This document shows, one piece after another, positions 1 through 7,273 of a stretch of 38,529 bases of DNA. A model generated the notes under the pieces. That model worked only from the letters and a program-made list of their open reading frames with translations, searched no databases and had not been told where the DNA came from. The stretch is taken from assembly GCA_003694805.1 (NCBI GenBank), contig RFJU01000121.1, forward strand, positions 1 through 38,529, read 5' to 3'. Each line of letters begins with the position of its first letter. Position 1 is the first letter of the stretch. The DNA is from Candidatus Woesearchaeota archaeon (lineage in GTDB: Archaea; Nanobdellota; Nanobdellia; Woesearchaeales; J110). The position numbers and the translations under genes were made by a program.

Positions 1-55
1 AAAACAAAAAAAAAAAGAAAACCACCAAGACAAAAAAAAGAGAGAACACCAACAA

Positions 56-1195
56 ATGAACACGAACAAAGCAAACCTTGAAACCATCGTCCTCGAAAAA
101 CCTCAACGCTTCACCGGCCTCAACGAAGAAAGCGCCACCGCCTACCTCCTCGGCATCCAACGCGGCGCCAGAGCCCTCAAAAAAGAAATCATTGACCAAG
201 GAGACGAACAACTCAAAACCCTCGCTCGTCAAGCAACAGGCTACCACAACGACAACCTCCCCCCCACCAGCCCCTACCGAACCAGCATCAAACTCGACAA
301 CATCACCTTCCCCTACTGCATCAACATAAAAATAACAACGCCCTCGTACAGCGCTGCACTCCAACGCATCTACGGCTTCCTCGAAACAACCATAGAAGAC
401 CTGCGAGAAGGCATACGCAAAGACAACGTCCGCAAACTCGACGGAGAACCGTACATCGACACCGCCTACCTCCTCTCCCGATGCATCGGGCACATCTCCC
501 GACAGCAACACCTCGGCCTCGAAATAAAAAGAGACAAAGACTTCCCTTCAGTCACCTCACCAAACCGCCTTCTCATCCCCCTCCACTACCTCACCAACGG
601 CTTCACCATCACCACTCCAGGAGCGGCACGATTCTGGCTCACCGCTGAAGACTTCTACAACGACATCAAAAACAACACACTCCAACGCTTCGAAAAAGCA
701 GTGGAAGAACACGCCGCCCAAGCAGCAAAAGAACCGCTCCCGAACGAAACACTCCGGGGCTGGCTTCAAATCAGCAATTACGCGTTCGCCGTCACGCGCG
801 TCCCGCAACGAGTGCGAAGCATAGGAAAAACCCTCGACCAACTCTTCAAAATCCCAACGCCCCCACCAAAAGAAGAAAACGCAAGGCCCGTCATCATCAC
901 ACCGCAAAACTACGAAGACCTCCTCAAAGAACGAAGACCCTTCATAGACCAAACCATCACCCGAAGCAAAGACCTCAACGGCAAACTCGGCGAAATCATC
1001 GCTATCCACCTCGGCCTCCACCACGACGACACCTGCACCGCAAAACTCCCCTTCATCCCCCACTACGACCCCCGAGAACAAGGAAACAAAATCTACATCG
1101 CCCTCCAAACCCTCTACGATCGCCTCCGCTCCCTCGAAGAAAACCTCAAAGGCGCACGAACCCTCGACTACCACTCCGCACACCCCATCGCCTAA
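56..1195 (+). CDS. Hypothetical soluble protein, 379 aa
   Basis: I do not recognise the family. The protein has no signal peptide or clear membrane segment and is mostly charged and polar, so it is probably cytoplasmic. It alternates predicted helices (for example around residues 32-58 and 105-125) with Pro/Thr-rich stretches, and the C-terminal third contains a histidine-rich HLGLHHDD segment. Codon third positions are strongly C-biased like the neighbouring plus-strand genes, which supports real coding. The 55 bases before the start are almost all A, C and G, with only a weak purine-rich GAGAG that could bind the ribosome. The next gene is convergent, so there is no operon partner inside the window, and an upstream partner may lie off the left edge. 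Confidence 0.75.
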   Translation: MNTNKANLETIVLEKPQRFTGLNEESATAYLLGIQRGARALKKEIIDQGDEQLKTLARQATGYHNDNLPPTSPYRTSIKLDNITFPYCINIKITTPSYSAALQRIYGFLETTIEDLREGIRKDNVRKLDGEPYIDTAYLLSRCIGHISRQQHLGLEIKRDKDFPSVTSPNRLLIPLHYLTNGFTITTPGAARFWLTAEDFYNDIKNNTLQRFEKAVEEHAAQAAKEPLPNETLRGWLQISNYAFAVTRVPQRVRSIGKTLDQLFKIPTPPPKEENARPVIITPQNYEDLLKERRPFIDQTITRSKDLNGKLGEIIAIHLGLHHDDTCTAKLPFIPHYDPREQGNKIYIALQTLYDRLRSLEENLKGARTLDYHSAHPIA

Positions 1196-1240
1196 AAACC
1201 ACAACAACCAAGAGAACGCGAGAGAAGAAAAAAAGCAACC

Positions 1241-1909
1241 TCACCACACAATACCAACATCATCCAAGTTCACCACGGGCTTAGGAAACCTCGAAAAATC
1301 ATCAAAACCCAGGCGCGGACACGCCGTATTAACAAAAACTTCAACAAAGGGAAAATCTTCCAGCGATTCAGGCACTACCACATCCATCAAAAAAACAAAG
1401 AACTCCTTATCAACAAACCGCTCCCGAAGCGACAACGCCGCAGACAAGCGCTGCTGACCCGACTTCGTCGTCACCACTACGCCAACTCTCTTCGCCCCAA
1501 AAAAAGCAGCCAAGGCTCCTTTGCGTTGCCTCTTCACCCGCCGAATCCACCCTTCCTCAAACCGACACCACTTACCCGAAACAGGATTGAAACAAAACAC
1601 AGGAAGCTCGTTCCCAATCACAAGCGCCTGGGGATGAAACTCCCCATCCCCCACATACAAAAACGCATCAGCAGCAACAGCGACCGGCAACGTACTACAC
1701 CCCAAGAGCTGACCTTCCTCCCACGTGTGCCGCATACGCGTCAAAACCACTTCCTTCCCCGCCTCGCGCAACTGCTCCCCTAACAAACCCCTCACGTGCG
1801 CAAGCTGCGCCGTCGTGAACAACGCCACCTTACGCGGCAATGACGAGAGCAAACGCTGAGGAAGAACGACATCGCCCTCAAGCCGGGTCTGAATATGGAC
1901 AACACGCAT
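1241..1909 (-). CDS. dph2: Short Dph2-like diphthamide synthesis protein lacking domain 1
   Basis: Dph2 transfers the 3-amino-3-carboxypropyl group of SAM to a histidine of elongation factor 2, using a 4Fe-4S cluster held by three cysteines, one per domain. This protein (222 aa) matches domains 2 and 3 of archaeal Dph2: RKVALFTTAQ (residues 26-35), LLGC with Cys71, FLYVGDGEFHP (83-93), GVVVTTKSGQQRL (143-155) and NTACPRLGFDD with Cys197. Full-length archaeal homologues have about 340 aa. The first domain with the first cluster cysteine is absent, and no separate copy lies in the window. A TATA-like box 26 bp upstream of the expected start site supports this ATG, so the shortness is not a mis-called start. 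It is either a reduced functional Dph2, one half of a two-protein enzyme, or a diverged relative. Confidence 0.8.
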   Translation of the reverse strand: MRVVHIQTRLEGDVVLPQRLLSSLPRKVALFTTAQLAHVRGLLGEQLREAGKEVVLTRMRHTWEEGQLLGCSTLPVAVAADAFLYVGDGEFHPQALVIGNELPVFCFNPVSGKWCRFEEGWIRRVKRQRKGALAAFFGAKRVGVVVTTKSGQQRLSAALSLRERFVDKEFFVFLMDVVVPESLEDFPFVEVFVNTACPRLGFDDFSRFPKPVVNLDDVGIVW

Positions 1910-1932
1910 AGAACAAGAGCAAACCTACAACA

Positions 1933-1941
1933 TTATATAAA
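1933..1941 (-). promoter_or_regulatory. TATA box for the dph2-like gene
   Basis: TTTATATAA on the minus strand is centred about 26 bp before the predicted transcription start, which would fall one or two bases before the ATG. This implies a leaderless transcript and fixes the short N-terminus of the Dph2-like protein. Confidence 0.6.
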
Positions 1942-2018
1942 CATGTTGCCTCGCGCTTCCCAACTCCGCCGAACCACCAACAACACCCGCCGCTACGCAA
2001 AACAAAGACCCTTCCTCC

Positions 2019-2894
2019 CTATTGCTCCGAACCTTCACCATCGCCACCCATCTCCTTTTTGGCCCGCTCCCTCGCCTCTTCAATGGTGATCTGACCAAAA
2101 CACGTCTCAAAAAAATCACACTGCCCCGTCGCCCACTTGCACAACGGCCCAACATTCTTTGGATAATCACTCATAGAAATTGACTGCGTATTCACCTGAA
2201 TAGCCTGACATTCTTTTTTTGCAAACGCAATCAAATCATCATTCACATCAAGGTAGGATTCCTCTCCAAATTTCAAGAAGTGAATCCCCACCTTGTCAGG
2301 CCGCCGCCCATTATTTGCTTCCTGATACAACAACGCATAAATCGAAAGCTGCAAGCGGTACTCATCAGAAATCCTGTTTGACTTGCTCGTCTTGTAATCC
2401 AAAATCCTCACGCCTGCCTCATCCTCATAAATAGCATCAATATACCCCCTAACAAAAAAAGTCCGCGACTCTAAAAACACTTCAGTCTTCGGAACGAGAC
2501 GCCGAAACGCAGGAACCAGCCCCGCCTGAGCAACCAAGGGATGCAACCGATTCATAAAACGCGTAAACCATTTTTGCAACATCTCCTTTGACTCCATATA
2601 ATACTGGTAAAGCTCATCCCTTCCCAAACCAAGCTTATTAAACTCCTCGCGCACCTCATTCCAACGCTGCCTCAACAAATCATGCAAGAGTGTGTTGAGC
2701 TCAAACTGATAATTCTGCTCATTCACCCGCTCAATGTCAACCTTGAAAAAATCTTCAAGAGCGTTGTGCACCGCGTTTCCCCGCAAGGTATGCACACTCG
2801 GCCGTGATGGCAAATTCTCAATGTAACGGTAATAATACTTCCTCGGGCACTGCTTATACGTGTTAATCGATGAAGGACTCTGCATTCGCGACAT
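2019..2894 (-). CDS. PD-(D/E)XK nuclease, RecB/Cas4-like, with probable Fe-S cluster
   Basis: This 291-aa protein has the RecB/Cas4 nuclease layout. Near the N-terminus are Cys16 in a CPRKYYY motif and a histidine in GNAVHNALE (His43). The catalytic core is RGYIDAI (Asp153) followed by ILDYKTSK (Asp166, Lys168), and a QLSIYALLY helix follows. The C-terminus has three more cysteines (252, 259, 265), so four cysteines could bind a 4Fe-4S cluster as in AddB and Cas4. It probably cuts or resects DNA in repair. There are no cas genes or CRISPR array nearby, so a CRISPR role is not supported. An ATG 42 bases further upstream is possible, but the TATA box spacing favours this start. Confidence 0.85.
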   Translation of the reverse strand: MSRMQSPSSINTYKQCPRKYYYRYIENLPSRPSVHTLRGNAVHNALEDFFKVDIERVNEQNYQFELNTLLHDLLRQRWNEVREEFNKLGLGRDELYQYYMESKEMLQKWFTRFMNRLHPLVAQAGLVPAFRRLVPKTEVFLESRTFFVRGYIDAIYEDEAGVRILDYKTSKSNRISDEYRLQLSIYALLYQEANNGRRPDKVGIHFLKFGEESYLDVNDDLIAFAKKECQAIQVNTQSISMSDYPKNVGPLCKWATGQCDFFETCFGQITIEEARERAKKEMGGDGEGSEQ

Positions 2895-2918
2895 ACGCCA
2901 GAGACGGAACAAACCGCG

Positions 2919-2927
2919 CTTATAAAC
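2919..2927 (-). promoter_or_regulatory. TATA box for the RecB-like nuclease
   Basis: GTTTATAAG on the minus strand predicts transcription starting near 2898, four bases before the chosen ATG. This supports the internal ATG over the longer reading frame. Confidence 0.55.
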
Positions 2928-3101
2928 CTTACGCACGGTTGAACAGTGAAAAAACCCCCTTCAGAGACACTCGTGACGCCACAACACTCCTGCACACGCC
3001 CCGCACACCCTTGCACCAAAAAAAAACCAAAAACCACTTAAAACACCAACAACAAAAACAAGACAAGAAAAAAAATCTTGCTGCAAAGACCGCACAACGA
3101 A

Positions 3102-3932
3102 ATGCATTCAACCAACACCCACGTTATCAACAAAAAAGCGTTCGCACACGCCGCCAAAAGAAACCCCCGCAGCCACAAAGGTGACAACGGCACCGTCCTC
3201 GTCATAGGCGGCAGCGACACCTACACGGGCGCGCCCATCCTCGCTGCAACAGCCGCCCTTCGAGCTGGCGCCGACAAAGTCATCCTCGCCGCACCCAGAA
3301 GCGTCGCAATAGCGGCAAACACGTACACCCCCGACCTCATCACCATCAAACTCCCGGGAAACAAGCTCTCCACAACCCACCTCCCCCTCCTCAAAAAAGC
3401 AGCACAGGAAGCAGACATCGTCCTCATCGGAAACGGGGCGGGAAGCAACACGATGTCAGTCATCAAGGCCTTCCTCGCCTGGAGAAAAAAACAACTCGTC
3501 ATCGACGCGGACGCAATCCAAGCAACCAACCTCGCCACCGTGCACAACACCATCCTCACACCTCACACAAAGGAATTCAACAAACTCCTCGCAGCAAACC
3601 GCACAACAAAGGAACAACTCGCCAGCAAACTCGGAACCAACACCATTCTCCTCAAAGGCCACCACGACCTCATCATCACCGCAAAACAGACATGGAAAAA
3701 TACAAGCGGCACCGCAGCAATGACCGTTGCAGGAACAGGAGACGTCCTTGCAGGCGTTTGCGCAGGACTCTACGCTCAAATAAAAGAAAACACACTTAGC
3801 GCGCGTATCGCAGCCTACGCCACAGGCAAGGCAGGAGAGCAACTCGAAAAACACGTTGGAAACGGCCTTCTCGCAAGCGACCTCCTCCTCGCAATCCCAA
3901 AAACACTTCGCAAACTCTGCATCTGGACATAA
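3102..3932 (+). CDS. nnrD: ADP/ATP-dependent NAD(P)H-hydrate dehydratase
   Basis: This enzyme repairs NADHX and NADPHX, the damaged hydrates of NADH and NADPH, back to the normal cofactors by nucleotide-dependent dehydration. The family shares the ribokinase-like fold. Diagnostic features are NGTVLVIGGSDTYTGAP followed by LAATAALRAGAD near the N-terminus, LTPHTKEF mid-protein (about residues 152-159), and the anion-hole and catalytic segment VAGTGDVLAGV (about 209-219, Asp214). The chosen start gives 276 aa. An ATG 24 bases upstream would add eight residues. The NnrE epimerase domain that is often fused in bacteria is absent here, and no separate epimerase gene is in the window. The gene stands alone between two minus-strand genes. 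Confidence 0.9.
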   Translation: MHSTNTHVINKKAFAHAAKRNPRSHKGDNGTVLVIGGSDTYTGAPILAATAALRAGADKVILAAPRSVAIAANTYTPDLITIKLPGNKLSTTHLPLLKKAAQEADIVLIGNGAGSNTMSVIKAFLAWRKKQLVIDADAIQATNLATVHNTILTPHTKEFNKLLAANRTTKEQLASKLGTNTILLKGHHDLIITAKQTWKNTSGTAAMTVAGTGDVLAGVCAGLYAQIKENTLSARIAAYATGKAGEQLEKHVGNGLLASDLLLAIPKTLRKLCIWT

Positions 3933-4046
3933 CCAGCACGAAGAAGAAAAGAAAACTAAACCATTCTCGAGAAACAAACACAAAAAACCATTCTGCACTG
4001 CCTTGACGCCAAACCAGAAGACCAGCTCCCCCAACACGCAAATCCA

Positions 4047-4898
4047 TCACGCCAATATGTGATAAAACGTCTCGAAAATAGGCGTGTCCGTCGTGACAGA
4101 AACAAACGAAGCCCCTACGTGCTCGCACGCATCCTTAATCGCAAAAATATGCGTTTCCAACCGGTCCTGATACACTTTCTTCATCCGCTCAGAAATATAC
4201 GTGCGCAAATGCTGACGAGACTCCACATCCTCCAAGAGCACGTCACCCGACACGGCCAAGTCACGCTCGGCAGGATCAAGCACCTGCACCAGAAAAAGCT
4301 CGGACTTCCTGTATCGCTGCAACACTTCCCGAACCTCTTCAATCGGATAAAGAAAATCAGAAATAAACACTATAAGAGAACGAGAGCGAACCATTCGCCG
4401 ATACGACTCCATCGTCGAACGCAAATCAGACTGACCCACAATCTTCATCCGCGAAAGCACATCCGCCATAGCAACAATCTGGCTCGACCCCCTCGACGCA
4501 CGCAACGGATCCGCCTTCGTCGAGAACGTACTCAGATTGAACTTCTCATTATTCCGAAGCGCCATGTAAGCGAACCCCAACCCCAGCATCGCCGCATAAT
4601 CAAACTTCGGAATCGTCTTCCCATACCCCATCGAGCCACTATTATCCACCAAGATGTGCACTGTCAAATTCCGCTCCTCTTCGTACCGGCGAATGAACAA
4701 CTTGTCCGTCCTTGCAAACACCTTCCAGTCAATGTGCCGAAAATCGTCTCCGGGAACGTATTCTCGGTAATCTTGAAACGTCAAGCCAGACCCGAACGTG
4801 CGAGACTCCCTATCTCCCTGATAATCAGCATGCACCTTCTTCTTCAAAATCAACTTAAGCCGGTCCAACTGATGCAAAAACTCAAGGTCAATCGCCAT
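4047..4898 (-). CDS. DUF58 family protein with vWA-like domain
   Basis: DUF58 proteins are regularly encoded beside MoxR ATPases and are thought to work with them in assembling or activating membrane-associated complexes. The exact role is unknown. The DUF58 core is present at residues 45-76, with YVPGDDFRHIDWKVFART and IRRYEEE. A von Willebrand A fold follows with an intact MIDAS start, Asp85-Asn-Ser87-Gly-Ser89. There is no obvious membrane segment, so it is probably cytosolic and peripheral. It is the last gene of the six-gene vWA-MoxR operon and begins 71 bases after the moxR stop. Length (283 aa) is normal for the compact archaeal form. Confidence 0.92.
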   Translation of the reverse strand: MAIDLEFLHQLDRLKLILKKKVHADYQGDRESRTFGSGLTFQDYREYVPGDDFRHIDWKVFARTDKLFIRRYEEERNLTVHILVDNSGSMGYGKTIPKFDYAAMLGLGFAYMALRNNEKFNLSTFSTKADPLRASRGSSQIVAMADVLSRMKIVGQSDLRSTMESYRRMVRSRSLIVFISDFLYPIEEVREVLQRYRKSELFLVQVLDPAERDLAVSGDVLLEDVESRQHLRTYISERMKKVYQDRLETHIFAIKDACEHVGASFVSVTTDTPIFETFYHILA

Positions 4899-4969
4899 AC
4901 GCCACCTTCAAAACCCTCTTTCCAAGAGAGGAACGCCACACAACAAGATACACAAGCACGCCCGCCTCC

Positions 4970-5923
4970 CTACTTGAGCACTTCCTTAATAACGTCATCA
5001 GGCGACTTGCCGTCACGCTCTGCCTTGAAATTCAAAATAATCCTGTGCCGAAGTACCGGGTACGCCATGTCCTCAACATCCTTCACGCTCACGTACTTGC
5101 GCCCGTCCAGGAGCGCCTTCGCCTTCGCGGCCAAGACCAGCGCGAGCGACGCGCGAGGAGATGCTCCGTACTCAATAAGATCGGGAAGCTCCCTCGTCCT
5201 GCGAACAACATCCACCGCCCGCTTCTTAATATCATTCGCAATAGGAACTTGGCGCGTCAAACGCTGAAGCAACTTGACCGACTCCCCGCTCAAGAGCACT
5301 TTCAAATCACTTGGCTCCTGCGCCTTCGTATACCGATCAACAATCTCTATCTCCTCGTCCTTTTCAGGATACCCCACCAAGATCTTGAGCAAAAACCTGT
5401 CCGTTTGCGCCTCCGGCAACGGGTACGTTCCCTCCTGATCAATCGGGTTCTGCGTCGCGAGCACAAAAAACGGCTCATCAAGCTTGAACGTCTGATTCCC
5501 CACCGTGACCTGACGCTCCTGCATTGCCTCAAGAAGAGCCGACTGCGTCTTGGGCGTCGCGCGATTAATCTCATCGGCCAAGACGATATTTGCAAAAATA
5601 GGACCTCTCTGGAACCGAAACACTTTCTTCCCATCCTTCTCCTCAATCATGTACGTGCCCGTGATGTCAGAAGGCATCAAGTCGGGCGTTGACTGAATAC
5701 GGTTAAACTTCAAATTCAAGACTTCAGCAATCGCCTTGACCATGCTCGTCTTCCCAAGACCTGGATAACTCTCAAGCAACGCATTACCATTACACAAAAT
5801 AGCAACAAGAATCTGCTCAACAACGGCACGCTGCCCTACAATCTTCTTCCCGACCTCGCCGACAATATTGCTGAACGTCGCCTTCAACTTGTCAATGTTC
5901 TTCACAAAATCAATATCTCCCAT
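4970..5923 (-). CDS. moxR: MoxR family AAA+ ATPase
   Basis: MoxR proteins are AAA+ chaperone-like ATPases that act with vWA-domain partners. The 317-aa sequence carries the Walker A segment SYPGLGKTS (residues 52-60), the Walker B segment IVLADEIN (113-120), a sensor-1 LATQNP (155-160) and the EAQTDRF arginine-finger region (171-177). The C-terminal lid domain includes YGASPRASLAL. All key nucleotide-binding residues are present, so the ATPase should be active. The gene sits in a minus-strand operon downstream of two vWA membrane proteins and two small membrane proteins, and directly upstream of DUF58. This gives a complete ATPase-plus-vWA module, and its substrates are unknown. Confidence 0.96.
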   Translation of the reverse strand: MGDIDFVKNIDKLKATFSNIVGEVGKKIVGQRAVVEQILVAILCNGNALLESYPGLGKTSMVKAIAEVLNLKFNRIQSTPDLMPSDITGTYMIEEKDGKKVFRFQRGPIFANIVLADEINRATPKTQSALLEAMQERQVTVGNQTFKLDEPFFVLATQNPIDQEGTYPLPEAQTDRFLLKILVGYPEKDEEIEIVDRYTKAQEPSDLKVLLSGESVKLLQRLTRQVPIANDIKKRAVDVVRRTRELPDLIEYGASPRASLALVLAAKAKALLDGRKYVSVKDVEDMAYPVLRHRIILNFKAERDGKSPDDVIKEVLK

Positions 5924-5983
5924 TCACGTCCACCTCTCAACTCATTCGGGCCCTTCCCGCCTTGTTGCATCTCTCTTGGAGCC

Positions 5984-6742
5984 CTATTGGAGCTCCTTTA
6001 CCTTCTGCGAATACTCCGAAGCCAACGCGGCTTCACGAATCGCCTTCTGATTGCTCGGGGCGTCGGCAACAGCCTCCACACCCTCATCATAAAAAAAGTT
6101 TTCGGCCTTTTTCTTCACCTCATCCGGATCTTCCACCTCGTTGAAGTTAATCTTATTCAAATGCGGCGTGAAGACGATTTCAGTGTCAACCTTTCCAATC
6201 CTCGCGGCCAAAGGATCTTCAAGCTCCTCACTGACCTGGCCAGTCTGATTCCCTCCTTGCTGCCACCACGCAAACACCGCGTCAAACGGGTTGTCAAACA
6301 ACCCCAAGTCCACCCTGAACGAAGCAAGCAAAACAATGGCGACACTCAGGAACGTGATAATCAAAATCTTCACAACAACCACCCGCGCCTCGAGAAAACT
6401 CCCTCCAGAAACAGTCTTCATGCGCTCCATCAAATCACGAAACATCGCCCTCACCATCAAATTATCCTCGTCCATATTGTCGTTTGCAGTCCGCAAGATC
6501 TCCCGCACTTGCGGATTCTTCTCCTCAATCACGTGCAAACGCACCTTGCGCACCTGCTTATACGTTGTGTATACGAAATACGCGGTGGCGGCGTAGATCG
6601 ACCAGAGCGCCCGAATTGAAAACAACGAAAACACGAGGTGAATCACGAAGAAGAAAATCACGGTGTTGAGCATAGCATTGACAAAAACAACCTTAATGAT
6701 CTCCATCCACACTTCATCAAACAACTTCCTTATCGACCGCAT
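5984..6742 (-). CDS. Three-TM membrane protein of the MoxR-vWA operon
   Basis: I do not recognise a named family. The 252-aa protein has hydrophobic segments at about residues 16-41, 43-60 and 121-142. A charged, helical linker (62-118) lies between the second and third, and a long acidic soluble C-terminal region (about 145-252) follows. The position between the coiled-coil membrane protein and MoxR suggests it belongs to the same membrane assembly, perhaps as a platform that receives the ATPase. It has no catalytic motif. Spacing is 24 bases to the upstream gene and 60 to moxR. Confidence 0.85.
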   Translation of the reverse strand: MRSIRKLFDEVWMEIIKVVFVNAMLNTVIFFFVIHLVFSLFSIRALWSIYAATAYFVYTTYKQVRKVRLHVIEEKNPQVREILRTANDNMDEDNLMVRAMFRDLMERMKTVSGGSFLEARVVVVKILIITFLSVAIVLLASFRVDLGLFDNPFDAVFAWWQQGGNQTGQVSEELEDPLAARIGKVDTEIVFTPHLNKINFNEVEDPDEVKKKAENFFYDEGVEAVADAPSNQKAIREAALASEYSQKVKELQ

Positions 6743-6766
6743 ACGCCAACAAACCCCCGGATGCCG

Positions 6767-7264
6767 CTAGCCCGCCTGGCAAGCCGCAAGGTCATCCTCC
6801 AAATTGTCAATTTCGTCACGCAAGCTATCAACCAAATCATTCAAATCTTGAATGCGCTTCTCATACTCACGCTGATCCTTCTGCCTTGCAAGCCGCTCGT
6901 CCTCGTACAACTTCTTGAGGCGTTCCTTCTCAACATTTGCAAGTTGCAAATTCCTCTCGACCTTCTGCTTCTCCTCTTCAAGACTCGCAAGCTCCGCCAC
7001 CTTCTTGGAGTAGAGTATGTCATACTTCTCAACATCCTGCTCCGTCGTGTTCAACTCAGTCAAGACAGCCGAGAGCTGCTCACGATAACTCTCAACTTGC
7101 TCTTTGCAAACAGACAGATTCGTCAATGTCAAATCCGTCGTTGTCGCAAGTACCTTAAAATTGTCCTGAAAAAAAATAGTGACGCCTGTAAACGTCATGA
7201 TAACAAAAACTAATAGGAAGAGCAAGAACAAGTTAATATGGTTGCTCATGAACTTCGATGACAC
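6767..7264 (-). CDS. Single-TM coiled-coil protein of the MoxR-vWA operon
   Basis: This 165-aa protein has one N-terminal membrane segment (about residues 10-32) followed by a nearly uninterrupted charged coiled coil from about 50 to 160. Glu, Lys, Leu and Gln dominate and leucine/valine heptads are visible. The family is unrecognised. It could be a structural rod or oligomerisation subunit of the complex built by the neighbouring vWA and MoxR proteins. An in-frame ATG five codons in would give a start MSNHINL. Both starts follow within about 25 bases of the preceding stop, so translation is probably coupled to the upstream gene. Confidence 0.82.
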   Translation of the reverse strand: MSSKFMSNHINLFLLFLLVFVIMTFTGVTIFFQDNFKVLATTTDLTLTNLSVCKEQVESYREQLSAVLTELNTTEQDVEKYDILYSKKVAELASLEEEKQKVERNLQLANVEKERLKKLYEDERLARQKDQREYEKRIQDLNDLVDSLRDEIDNLEDDLAACQAG

Positions 7265-7273
7265 GTTTCTCCC

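Noticed and set aside
4059-5267. 402-codon plus-strand frame opposite DUF58 and moxR
   Set aside because: Crosses two well-supported genes and is rich in Arg/His/Pro, typical of antisense frames here.
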